This document shows, in pieces, positions 18,238-25,965 of a stretch of 40,285 nucleotides of DNA (position 1 is the first letter of the stretch; every line of letters starts with the position of its first letter). Source of the stretch: Bacteroidota bacterium (GTDB lineage Bacteria; Bacteroidota; Bacteroidia; Chitinophagales; Saprospiraceae); contig JAHEAQ010000043.1 of NCBI GenBank assembly GCA_024642705.1, positions 1-40,285 of the forward strand. Reading direction: 5' to 3'. The notes beneath the pieces were generated by a model. It saw only the letters and a list, made by a program, of their open reading frames with translations. It did no database searches and had not been told where the DNA came from. The position numbers and the translations under genes were made by a program.

Positions 18238-19125
18238 ATGCTTCAAAAGAAAAATATTGTCCCGACCGATTCTGTTATTGGGGTTGATTTAGGTGGAACT
18301 AAAATTCTTGCTTGCAATATTAAAAATGGCAAAATTATTAATAGCCACCAAGTTGGGGTACCTAAAAATGGAACTCAAGTAGATGTATTGAGCGCACTCT
18401 ATGAATGCATTGACAAAGTGATAGATGAATCGACAATAGGCATTGGAATTGGTGTACCTAGTGTTGTTGATATTAAATTAGGTATTGTTTACGACGTGCA
18501 AAATATAGTTTCCTGGAAAAAAGTTTACCTTAAAGATCTTTTATTCGAAAGGTATCAAATTGAAGTTTTTGTGAATAATGATGCAAATTGTTTTGCGATT
18601 GGCGAAAAATATTTTGGGGAAGGCAAAAATTATCAAAACATTGCAGCTGTAATAACTGGAACTGGAATGGCAGCTGGACTTGTAATAAACGACAAATTAT
18701 ACAATGGCTTCAATTGTGGAGCTGGAGAATTCGGAATGATTCCATATTTGGATCACAATTATGAATATTATGCAAGTGGTCAATTTTTTGAAAACATTCA
18801 CAGAACAAATGGTCAAGATGTTTACCAAGCTGCTAAAAAAAATGACAAAAAAGCCATTAATATTTTTAGAGAATATGGAAACCATTTAGGCAATGCTTTG
18901 AATGCAATATTATACTCAATTGATCCTGAAGTTATTATACTTGGTGGATCAGTTAGTAAGGGGTTTGAATTTTACAAATCATCCATGTGGGAAACTATAC
19001 ATACCCTAGCCTATTCTACTATTTCAGAAAATATCACTATTAGAGTTTCTGCAAACCCAAAAATTGCTGTTTTGGGTGCTGCAGCCTTGTATTTTGACTC
19101 GAAGCAGATTAAAATGAAAGTTTAA
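18238..19125 (+). CDS. ROK-family sugar kinase lacking the zinc-binding motif
   Basis: A 295-residue cytoplasmic ROK protein without a DNA-binding domain, so a kinase and not an NagC-type regulator. The phosphate-1 motif IGVDLGGTKILACN is at 14-27, the catalytic Asp lies in VNNDANCFAIGE (about 113-118), and TGTGMAAGLVIN and GGSVSKGF complete the ATP and sugar sites. The usual GEIGH...CxCGxxGCxE zinc site is gone: the sequence reads GAGEFGMIPYLDHNYEYYASG with no cysteine cluster. It starts 4 bp after the transporter stop and probably phosphorylates the imported sugar. A weak hairpin (GTGG/CCAC at 19138-19149) followed by a T-run may end the operon. Confidence 0.88.
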   Translation: MLQKKNIVPTDSVIGVDLGGTKILACNIKNGKIINSHQVGVPKNGTQVDVLSALYECIDKVIDESTIGIGIGVPSVVDIKLGIVYDVQNIVSWKKVYLKDLLFERYQIEVFVNNDANCFAIGEKYFGEGKNYQNIAAVITGTGMAAGLVINDKLYNGFNCGAGEFGMIPYLDHNYEYYASGQFFENIHRTNGQDVYQAAKKNDKKAINIFREYGNHLGNALNAILYSIDPEVIILGGSVSKGFEFYKSSMWETIHTLAYSTISENITIRVSANPKIAVLGAAALYFDSKQIKMKV

Positions 19126-19242
19126 GAATTTTTAATTGTGGATCACCACTTAGTTTTTTGTTTTAATTCTGATGCTTCATTTTAAGCCTTTTTATTTTCT
19201 AATTTGCTCAGAATAATATGCCTTCATTTTTAGCTTTTAGAG

Positions 19243-19250
19243 TATATTTG
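19243..19250 (+). promoter_or_regulatory. -7 promoter element for the desaturase gene
   Basis: TATATTTG matches TAnnTTTG and lies 25 bp upstream of the ATG at 19276, giving a short leader. No TTTG is visible at the -33 spacing. Confidence 0.5.
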
Positions 19251-19275
19251 AACGAAATAAAGATTCAATTCAAAT

Positions 19276-20253
19276 ATGGAAGTAAGCAATGTTAGAGTAG
19301 AAGTGATGAAAACGATTGAAAAATCAATGGAAGAATTGTTAGCACAGTATCTCAAACCGATCGATACCAATTGGCAACCCTCAGATTTCCTGCCCGATTC
19401 ATCAAGTGCAAATTTTCATGAAGAAGTGAGAGAAATTCAAGGTATTGCTCGTGAAATGGATTATGATTTATTTGCCGTCTTAATTGGCGATACTATCACC
19501 GAAGAAGCATTACCTACTTATGAGTCATGGTTAATGAGTGTGCAAGGAATTGACCAGGAAAATAGAATTGGATGGACGCAATGGGTAAGAGCATGGACTG
19601 CAGAAGAAAATAGACATGGTGATTTATTGAATAAATATTTGTATTTATCTGGAAGGGTAAACATGAGAGCCATGGAAGTTTCTACACAACATCTTCTAAA
19701 CGATGGGTTTGATATTCAAACTGGCAATGACCCATATCGAAACTTTGTATATACCAGTTTTCAGGAATTAGCTACAAATGTATCTCATAGAAGAGTTGCG
19801 ACACTTTCTAAACAATCTGGGAATACACTTTTAGCAAAAATGTGCGGTGTGATTGCAGCTGATGAAGCTAGGCACGCTAAAGCTTATCAAGATTTTATTA
19901 GGCGTATTTTCGAATTGGATCCAAGCGAAATGATGTTAGCTTTCGAGGATATGATGAGAAAAAAAATAGTAATGCCAGCACATTTTTTGAGAGAAACTGG
20001 CGGAAAAATAGGAGATCTATTTACTCACTTTTCAGATGCAGCTCAAAGACAAATGGTTTATACTACCCAAGATTATATTGACATCCTAAAGTTTTTAATC
20101 AAAGACTGGGACATCAGCAATATTGGAAGTTTAAATGATTCAGCAGAAAAAGCTAGAGATTATTTAATGGCACTTCCTGATCGTTTATTCAGAATCTCTG
20201 AAAGAATAAAAGTTCCTGAAAAACAATACCAGTTTCAATGGATCGGCATATAA
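19276..20253 (+). CDS. Acyl-ACP desaturase (soluble di-iron type)
   Basis: A 325-residue ferritin-like enzyme of the stearoyl-ACP desaturase family, which introduces a cis double bond into acyl-ACP using O2. The di-iron ligands are recognisable: Glu76/Glu77 in ITEEALPTYE, Glu111 and His114 in EENRHGD, Glu164 in SFQELA, and Glu197 with His200 in DEARHAK. Length agrees with bacterial members. An ATG at 19306 (MKTIEKSMEE) is an alternative start; 19276 is kept because it lies suitably behind the -7 element. Its presence implies aerobic control of membrane fluidity. It appears to be monocistronic. Confidence 0.93.
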   Translation: MEVSNVRVEVMKTIEKSMEELLAQYLKPIDTNWQPSDFLPDSSSANFHEEVREIQGIAREMDYDLFAVLIGDTITEEALPTYESWLMSVQGIDQENRIGWTQWVRAWTAEENRHGDLLNKYLYLSGRVNMRAMEVSTQHLLNDGFDIQTGNDPYRNFVYTSFQELATNVSHRRVATLSKQSGNTLLAKMCGVIAADEARHAKAYQDFIRRIFELDPSEMMLAFEDMMRKKIVMPAHFLRETGGKIGDLFTHFSDAAQRQMVYTTQDYIDILKFLIKDWDISNIGSLNDSAEKARDYLMALPDRLFRISERIKVPEKQYQFQWIGI

Positions 20254-20306
20254 GCAATATCAGATTTTAAAACATTTCTTCACAAGGTCATTTTTAATAT
20301 ATTTTG

Positions 20307-21923
20307 ATGAAATATATTTTATTGTTGTCATTAATTTTGTTTTCGCAAGTTGTTTTTAGTCAATTGACCAGTTCCAACTTACCAATAATTAAAATCAATA
20401 CAAATGGAAAAGCAATTTTCAACGATCCCAAAACAAAAGCAGAAATAGGAATCATTTATAATGGTCAAGGGAAATTGAATTATTTAACTGATCCTCCAAA
20501 TGAATATAAAGGATATTGTGGCATAGAAATAAGAGGCGAATCCTCTCAATCTTTTAGTAAAAAATCTTATTTGTTTGAGTTTTGGGATTCATTAGGCAAC
20601 GATATGGACACTAGTTTTCTGAATTTTCCACCAGAAGAAGACTTCATTTTGTATGGCCCGTTTTCAGACAAATCATTGCTTAATAATGTATTGGCGATGA
20701 AACTTGGCAACGATCTTGGCCAATATGCGAGTCGGACTAGATTCGTGGAATTGATTATAAATAATGAATATCTTGGTTTGTATGTTGTCATGGAAAAAAT
20801 AAAGCGCAATAAAAACAGAGTTGATATAGCAAAATTAGAATCCGACGAAATTGAAGGTGATGATTTAACAGGTGGTTATATTGTCAGAATTGATAAAGGC
20901 ATTTACCAGGGATGGGAATCAAAGTACAGTGTCTACAATGCTAATCAGAAACTTTTTTTCCAATACTATTATCCTGATCAGAATAATTTAAGAACGGAAC
21001 AAAAGCTTTATATTAAAAAATACATGGATGATTTTGAAGAAGCTATTGCTTCATATGATTATACAAATTCTTCTGGCAAAAGATATACCGATTATATTAA
21101 TGTGCGATCATTTGTTGATAATTTTATAATTAATGAATTAAGTAAAAATGTTGATGCTTATAGGTTAAGCACCTATTTCCATAAAGATAAAAATAGCAAA
21201 GGTGGAAAACTTTCTGCTGGTCCATTGTGGGATTTTAATTTATCTTTTGGCAATGCTGATTATTGTGCAGGGGATGATATTAATGGTTGGGAATATTACC
21301 AATGTCCAGGTTACAGCCCTTTTTGGTGGGACAAAATGTTGAAAGATGATTTCTTTACTTCAGCACTAAAATGCAGATGGGAAAGCTTAAGAAAAGATAT
21401 TTTGCAAACTGACACAATCCATGCCTTTTTAGATTCCATGACTGTAGAAATCCAGGATGCGCAAATTAGAAATTTCCAAAAATGGCCTATTTTAGGTACC
21501 TACATATGGCCAAATCCCTATTATTATTCACAGGCACAAAATCATGAAGCCATCATGAGTATTATGAAAGGAAGATTAAAAAATAGAGCGATTTGGCTTG
21601 ATTTAAATATGCCTGGCATTGCTGAAAATTGTGCTTATTATGATGAATTTGATTCCCTTAGTAAAATAGATTTTGTAGCAGATGCTAAAGAATTTCTTGT
21701 CAATATTTATCCTAATCCAACATCAGGAGAAATAAATATTGAGAGTGAGCATATTATTAGTAATGTAATGATTTATAATATATTAGGTCAAGTGATCTTA
21801 ACCAAAAACATAGGCAGCAATTTTGCCAATTTTCAATTACCAATAGAAATAAACCCTGGAACTTACTTAATTAGTATTCAATTAGGAGGTGAAATAATTA
21901 CAAAATCATTAATTCTGAAATAA
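20307..21923 (+). CDS. CotH-kinase family protein with T9SS C-terminal sorting domain
   Basis: A 538-residue secreted protein. The start is placed at ATG 20307, one codon after a TTG, giving a clean signal peptide (MKYILLLSLILFSQVVFSQ). Residues about 70-420 show CotH-type protein-kinase-like features: GIEIRGESSQSFSKKSY, VVMEKIKRNKNRVDI, GGYIVRID and the metal-binding motif GPLWDFNLSFG. The last 75 residues (VNIYPNPTSGEI, MIYNILGQVI, PGTYLISIQLGGEI) are a type A T9SS sorting domain. CotH of Bacillus phosphorylates spore-coat proteins; the substrate of cell-surface Bacteroidota members is unknown. It leads a run of four closely spaced genes. Confidence 0.9.
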   Translation: MKYILLLSLILFSQVVFSQLTSSNLPIIKINTNGKAIFNDPKTKAEIGIIYNGQGKLNYLTDPPNEYKGYCGIEIRGESSQSFSKKSYLFEFWDSLGNDMDTSFLNFPPEEDFILYGPFSDKSLLNNVLAMKLGNDLGQYASRTRFVELIINNEYLGLYVVMEKIKRNKNRVDIAKLESDEIEGDDLTGGYIVRIDKGIYQGWESKYSVYNANQKLFFQYYYPDQNNLRTEQKLYIKKYMDDFEEAIASYDYTNSSGKRYTDYINVRSFVDNFIINELSKNVDAYRLSTYFHKDKNSKGGKLSAGPLWDFNLSFGNADYCAGDDINGWEYYQCPGYSPFWWDKMLKDDFFTSALKCRWESLRKDILQTDTIHAFLDSMTVEIQDAQIRNFQKWPILGTYIWPNPYYYSQAQNHEAIMSIMKGRLKNRAIWLDLNMPGIAENCAYYDEFDSLSKIDFVADAKEFLVNIYPNPTSGEINIESEHIISNVMIYNILGQVILTKNIGSNFANFQLPIEINPGTYLISIQLGGEIITKSLILK

Positions 21924-21924
21924 A

Positions 21925-22290
21925 ATGAAACATAATATCAAATCAATCCGAACGTTTATTGGAGCAAAAAACTTTAAAGAATCCCGAAATTTTTATACTC
22001 TGATAGGCTTTGAAGAATCTGTAATTTCAGATAGCTTTTCATACTTTCAGGCTGAAGGTTTTGGTTTCTATTTACAGGATTATTATGTAAAAAAATGGAT
22101 AAACAATTCTATGATTTTTCTTGAAGTAGATAATGTAGAAAGATATTTGAGTGAACTGACCAGCTTAGAATTAAATAAAAAATTTAAAAACGTAAGGTTA
22201 ACACCAATTAAAAATGAAGATTGGGGCAAGGAATTTTTCATGCACGATCCATCAGGTATTTTGTGGCATTTTGGCGAATTCAAAAATTGA
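21925..22290 (+). CDS. VOC (glyoxalase/bleomycin-resistance) family protein
   Basis: A 121-residue cytoplasmic protein with two beta-alpha-beta-beta-beta modules: RTFIGAKNFKESRNFYTLIGFEE (about 9-31) and IFLEVDNVERYLSEL (about 60-75), closing with FFMHDPSGILWHFGEF. Metal-ligand positions of glyoxalase I are only partly recognisable (Glu64, His107, His114, Glu117 are candidates). Substrate unknown. The ATG follows the CotH stop by one base, so translation is probably coupled. Confidence 0.8.
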   Translation: MKHNIKSIRTFIGAKNFKESRNFYTLIGFEESVISDSFSYFQAEGFGFYLQDYYVKKWINNSMIFLEVDNVERYLSELTSLELNKKFKNVRLTPIKNEDWGKEFFMHDPSGILWHFGEFKN

Positions 22291-22294
22291 AAAT

Positions 22295-22780
22295 ATGCTA
22301 AAATTTAGGAATTTTGGAGCAATAGGAGCTTTGCTTGATGAATATGAGAAAGCAATTGATGAACTAAACAATTTAATTTCAGGAATTAGTGCCGATGAAT
22401 TAGTTAAGGTCGTAGATTCCAAAACTAAAGATTCAAATTGCGTTTCTATTCAATCCATTTTGACGCATGTAGAGCAGGCTTGTTACAATTATATTATTGA
22501 AATGAGAATTTCATTGGGCGAACAATGTGATTATTCAGGAAAAGTATACCGCAATTCTTGTGAAGATTATTCCAGAGCATTATGCCTTGCATTTCAAAGC
22601 AATGAAATCTTTATTGCAGATTATCCAAACTTGATTCTTGAAGAACATGATGAATCAAAAAAAATAAAAGTTCGTTGGGGACAGAAATATGACTTTGAAC
22701 AACTTTTCGAACATGCAATTGTCCATATATTAAGGCATAGAAGGCAAATCCATAGATTCCTATTAAAAATAAGGTCATAA
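22295..22780 (+). CDS. DinB-like family protein
   Basis: A 161-residue protein. The start at ATG 22295 (MLKFRNFGAIGALLDEYEK) lies 4 bp after the VOC stop; the longer frame from 22214 would overlap the VOC gene and adds an implausible leader. It looks like a four-helix DinB/YfiT-type bundle with the metal-site pattern: His in SILTHVEQACYNY, then HAIVHILRHRRQIHRFL near the C-terminus. Family members are putative metal-dependent thiol transferases or hydrolases; no substrate can be inferred. Part of the CotH-VOC-DinB-haemoglobin run. Confidence 0.75.
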   Translation: MLKFRNFGAIGALLDEYEKAIDELNNLISGISADELVKVVDSKTKDSNCVSIQSILTHVEQACYNYIIEMRISLGEQCDYSGKVYRNSCEDYSRALCLAFQSNEIFIADYPNLILEEHDESKKIKVRWGQKYDFEQLFEHAIVHILRHRRQIHRFLLKIRS

Positions 22781-22790
22781 TTACAAAATC

Positions 22791-23183
22791 GTGGAGGATA
22801 TAAAAGATAAAAATGATATAGTCTTATTGGTGAACAACTTTTACAAAAAAGCTTTATCTGATCTGAAAATTGGCTATATTTTCACCGACGTGGTAAAAAT
22901 CAATTTCGAATTGCATATGCCTAAAATGTATGATTTTTGGTCCTCTATTTTACTTGATGAAATTAGTTACAAAGGCAATCCAATATTAACTCATATCCAT
23001 TTGAATAAAAAAGAAAGTCTATCAGAAGTCCATTTTGAAGTTTGGTTATCCCTTTGGGAGTCAACAGTAAACAGTTTATTTATAGGGCCAAAAGCAACAG
23101 AAGCCATTCAAAAATCTAAAAACATTGCTGGTTTGATGCAATATAAAATTAAACAAAGCTTAAATAAAAACAATATTCTTTAG
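22791..23183 (+). CDS. Group III truncated haemoglobin
   Basis: A 130-residue globin starting at GTG 22791, 10 bp after the DinB-like stop. It shows the group III pattern: VLLVNNFYKKALSDLKIGYIF (11-31), then HMPKMYDFWSSILL (His42), YKGNPILTHIHL, the proximal-histidine stretch SEVHFEVWLSLWE (His81, Trp85) and IGPKATEAIQKSKNIA. Such globins bind O2 or NO with high affinity and are thought to act in redox or NO chemistry. The last gene of the four-gene run. Confidence 0.88.
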   Translation: MEDIKDKNDIVLLVNNFYKKALSDLKIGYIFTDVVKINFELHMPKMYDFWSSILLDEISYKGNPILTHIHLNKKESLSEVHFEVWLSLWESTVNSLFIGPKATEAIQKSKNIAGLMQYKIKQSLNKNNIL

Positions 23184-23208
23184 CAAGAGTTTTGAATCCT
23201 AAATTCAG

Positions 23209-24075
23209 TTATTTATTTTTCTTTTCTTTGCCGAAAATATCCTTTTTATCCTTGCCTAAAATCTGAACTGGTCTAGGAGCAACATCGTAAGTATGACTAA
23301 ATAATTTTTCTTCATAAACCCATTTTCCTTCTTCGAATTGATAACCCTCATACGTACCATCAGGAACCAAAGTAGGACCTTGGCCAGGTAATTGTCCGAT
23401 TACTTGCATTAGATGATCATGAACAACCATTTGCATATCCGAATTATAATTCAAAGACAAAACGGCGTCCACAGAATATTTAAAAACTACCCTGCTTTTG
23501 ATTATATTTCTTGATCCTGCTTGAGGAAAGACAAAACTTTCCTTTCCTAATATTGGCGAACCATCTTCTGCAAAAGAAAGACAATCAAAAGATTTAAATT
23601 TTGTAAATTTATCCAATTGTCGATAAGAAAATATATAATACTGATTGCCCATTTCTATTAAGTTATAATACAAACCACCCAACCATTCTTGATCATTCAA
23701 TTCAATAAATTCGATATCACTTAAACTTGAAAGGGCATCGTGCAATTCGAAAGTTTGATTTTTATGGTTGATTAAGAATCCGTAATATTCAAATTTATTA
23801 TCCCCCTTATCAACTTGCCAACTCAAAAGCTTAAATGTGGATAATGAATCACTAAGGACACTTAACTCAGGGATTGACTTGAAATCATAATCAAATGCGT
23901 TAGGTTCCTGTAACAATATTTTGATATCAGTATAAAAATGATCAAATGCTATTCCTCTAGTTTGGGGTGAATTTGCATTTACCATTACATCACTCCAAAA
24001 TGACAAAGGTAAATTGCTTTGTGCTTGAAGAGAAAAATTTAAAAACAAGAAAAATAGAATAGCTCTGAAACTCAT
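23209..24075 (-). CDS. Secreted protein of unknown function
   Basis: A 288-residue protein with a signal peptide (MSFRAILFFLFLNFSLQAQ, cleavage near 19). The mature part is beta-rich and aromatic, with KFEYYGFLINHKNQTFEL, YYIFSYRQLDKFTKFKSF, SRVVFKYSVDAVLSLNYNSD and a distinctive MVVHDHLMQVIGQLPGQG followed by TLVPDGTYEGYQFEEGKWVY. The DHL and PDGTYEGY blocks recall a conserved but unnamed family of Bacteroidota exported proteins that I know only as hypothetical. The C-terminus is lysine-rich (GKDKKDIFGKEKKNK). No catalytic motif is visible. Stand-alone gene. Confidence 0.75.
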   Translation of the reverse strand: MSFRAILFFLFLNFSLQAQSNLPLSFWSDVMVNANSPQTRGIAFDHFYTDIKILLQEPNAFDYDFKSIPELSVLSDSLSTFKLLSWQVDKGDNKFEYYGFLINHKNQTFELHDALSSLSDIEFIELNDQEWLGGLYYNLIEMGNQYYIFSYRQLDKFTKFKSFDCLSFAEDGSPILGKESFVFPQAGSRNIIKSRVVFKYSVDAVLSLNYNSDMQMVVHDHLMQVIGQLPGQGPTLVPDGTYEGYQFEEGKWVYEEKLFSHTYDVAPRPVQILGKDKKDIFGKEKKNK

Positions 24076-24197
24076 TTTTTGTTTTTTTGAAATTAAGTTA
24101 ATTACTATACTTCAATAATTTAACCAAAAATTTCTATCAAAATCAAAACGAGTTAAAATATATAATGAGTATAAAAAGCAAGAAAAAAATTAAACAA

Positions 24198-24743
24198 TTA
24201 TTTTGAATTTGCAGATTCAATATGAGATAGAATTTTTAAATAATCTGGTCTATCTGCAACAGACTCATGAATGAAACTATAGGTAATTTTTCCATCTTCT
24301 ATTAGAAATAAGCCTGGCATTTGAAATCCATCTCCTAATTGTTTCCAGCTTATTCCATTGCCTTTCAAAATTGAAGCATCAAAACCACGAACCCAAGTTT
24401 TGAATCCAAACAATTGGCTAAAAGTACCTTTTAAAAGATTAAATTCTTGGTAAAAATCACAATTGGGATCTTTTACCCATTTAGGATCTTTCAAATTGTA
24501 CTTCTGAAAATATTGTTCCGCTGTTTCTTTATCTGACATGTGAACAAAAACTAAATCTCCACCTTTTTCAACTATTTCATTTTTTAATTTAGATAGATCT
24601 TGTAATGCTTCTCTGCAAAATATGCATCCAAAATGCCTCAAAAAAACTAAAAGCAAAGGTTTTTTATGGGATAGTTCCAAAACAGAATCACCTTGATCTG
24701 TCCTCATTTTTTCAAGGACATTATTAGAGATTTCTAAATCCAA
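24198..24743 (-). CDS. Peroxiredoxin-like (AhpC/TSA, PRXL2/SelL-type) protein
   Basis: A 181-residue thioredoxin-fold protein. The redox site is LRHFGCIFCREA (Cys40 and Cys43), a CxxC in the position where related SelL proteins carry selenocysteine or cysteine pairs. Downstream PRX-like features are VFVHMSDKETAEQYF, DPNCDFYQEFNLLKG and GFQMPGLFLIEDGKITYSFIHE. No signal peptide, so cytoplasmic. It probably reduces peroxides or acts as a thiol oxidoreductase (inference). It lies 51 bp downstream of mdh on the same strand, separated by a hairpin at 24762-24787. Confidence 0.85.
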   Translation of the reverse strand: MDLEISNNVLEKMRTDQGDSVLELSHKKPLLLVFLRHFGCIFCREALQDLSKLKNEIVEKGGDLVFVHMSDKETAEQYFQKYNLKDPKWVKDPNCDFYQEFNLLKGTFSQLFGFKTWVRGFDASILKGNGISWKQLGDGFQMPGLFLIEDGKITYSFIHESVADRPDYLKILSHIESANSK

Positions 24744-24761
24744 TATTAAAAATTTTAAGTT

Positions 24762-24787
24762 AAGGGAGCTAAATATTTAGCCCCCTT
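24762..24787 (-). terminator. Hairpin downstream of mdh
   Basis: On the minus strand AAGGGGGCTAAAT pairs with ATTTAGCTCCCTT (one G-U), followed by an A/T-rich run with short T tracts. It begins 8 bp after the mdh stop and ends 19 bp before the peroxiredoxin-like start. Confidence 0.65.
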
Positions 24788-24794
24788 CAAATAT

Positions 24795-25721
24795 TTACAT
24801 TTTCTTGAAAACTTCAATTACTTCTCCAACTGCAATAGCTGAAGATTGCATCAATTCCATTTCTGCATCGTTCAGCTTCAATTCTATTATTTGTTTGATT
24901 CCACCTTTACCTAACTTTACTGGAACTCCTAAAAATATGTCATTTAGTCCATATTCACCATTTAATAACGCACAACAAGGCAATATGCGGTCTTCATCTC
25001 TTACAATTGAGGCAACCATTTGAGCAGCTGCTGCTCCCGGCGCATACCATGCAGAAGTACCCATCAACTTAACAAGTTCTCCCCCTCCAGATTTGGTTCT
25101 ATCCACAATGGCAGTTAATTTCTCGTCATCAATCAATTCGGTAACTGGGATACCAGCTATGGTGGTATAACGTGGTAGAGGAACCATCGTGTCACCATGA
25201 CCACCTAGCAACATAGCCTGAATATCCTTAGGTGAAATTTTCAACTCCATTGCTAAAAATGCTCTGTATCTAGCTGTGTCTAATATTCCTGCCATTCCAA
25301 AAACTCTATTACTTGGCAATCCAGAAGCTTTATGAACAGCATAAGTCATCACATCTAGTGGATTCGACACAACAATAATAATTGGATTTTTTGAATACTG
25401 TATGATTGAAGTTGTAACAGACGTTACAATGTTGGCATTCGTAGAAATTAAATCATCTCTGCTCATACCAGGTCGTCTTGGAATACCTGCTGTAATAACT
25501 ACTATATCAGAATCTGCAGTATCTGCATAATCTTCAGTTCCAATAATTCTAGTGCTGTATTCATCAATTGGCGCTTGTTGAAAACTATCTAAAGCTTTTC
25601 CTCTGGCGAGGTCGCCTTTTATATCAATTAATACTATTTCTCTTACGATGTCCATATGTGCCAGAACATTTGCAACCGTTGCACCGACATTACCAGCACC
25701 TACTACAGTAACTTTACTCAT
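24795..25721 (-). CDS. mdh: Malate dehydrogenase
   Basis: A 308-residue NAD-dependent malate dehydrogenase of the LDH-like type, interconverting malate and oxaloacetate in the TCA cycle. The nucleotide loop GAGNVG is at 8-13, with Asp33 in VLIDI after beta-2 indicating NAD preference. The substrate arginines lie in GIPRRPGMSRDDL (Arg82, Arg88), Asn120 in VVSNPLDVMT, Asp148/Arg151 in GILDTARYR and the catalytic His175 in LLGGHGDTMVPL. Arg82, which reads the C4 carboxylate, separates it from lactate dehydrogenases. Full length. sucC lies 3.3 kb away on the other strand. Confidence 0.97.
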   Translation of the reverse strand: MSKVTVVGAGNVGATVANVLAHMDIVREIVLIDIKGDLARGKALDSFQQAPIDEYSTRIIGTEDYADTADSDIVVITAGIPRRPGMSRDDLISTNANIVTSVTTSIIQYSKNPIIIVVSNPLDVMTYAVHKASGLPSNRVFGMAGILDTARYRAFLAMELKISPKDIQAMLLGGHGDTMVPLPRYTTIAGIPVTELIDDEKLTAIVDRTKSGGGELVKLMGTSAWYAPGAAAAQMVASIVRDEDRILPCCALLNGEYGLNDIFLGVPVKLGKGGIKQIIELKLNDAEMELMQSSAIAVGEVIEVFKKM

Positions 25722-25765
25722 TTGAATTATATTTAAATTTTATAATAATCTTTCTATTTAGGTTA

Positions 25766-25773
25766 CAAATGTA
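25766..25773 (-). promoter_or_regulatory. -7 promoter element for mdh
   Basis: On the minus strand TACATTTG matches TAnnTTTG, 44 bp upstream of the mdh ATG. The -33 position is a T-run without the usual TTTG. Confidence 0.45.
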
Positions 25774-25930
25774 TTATATATTTCTTAGATATAAAAAGTA
25801 TTATCAAGGTATAATGATACTTATATTCTAAATTAAATGAGACACACAATTAATTAAAAATTTGTGGACTCAACACTAATTTATGACATACAACTAAAAT
25901 AAATGACTCCTAGAATTCATTATATATAAA

Positions 25931-25960
25931 TTGTTTTTATAAAGCATAGATTTATATTTG
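25931..25960 (+). promoter_or_regulatory. Consensus promoter immediately in front of the first M43 gene
   Basis: TTG (25931-25933) and TATATTTG (25953-25960) are separated by exactly 19 bp, the Bacteroidota -33/-7 spacing. The ATG at 25966 is only 5 bp beyond the -7 element, so transcription would begin at or next to the start codon. Confidence 0.6.
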
Positions 25961-25965
25961 TACTT

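Noticed and set aside
22214-22294. Longer N-terminus for the DinB-like protein
   Set aside because: It would overlap the VOC gene by 77 bp and add a sequence with no family match; ATG 22295 is well placed.
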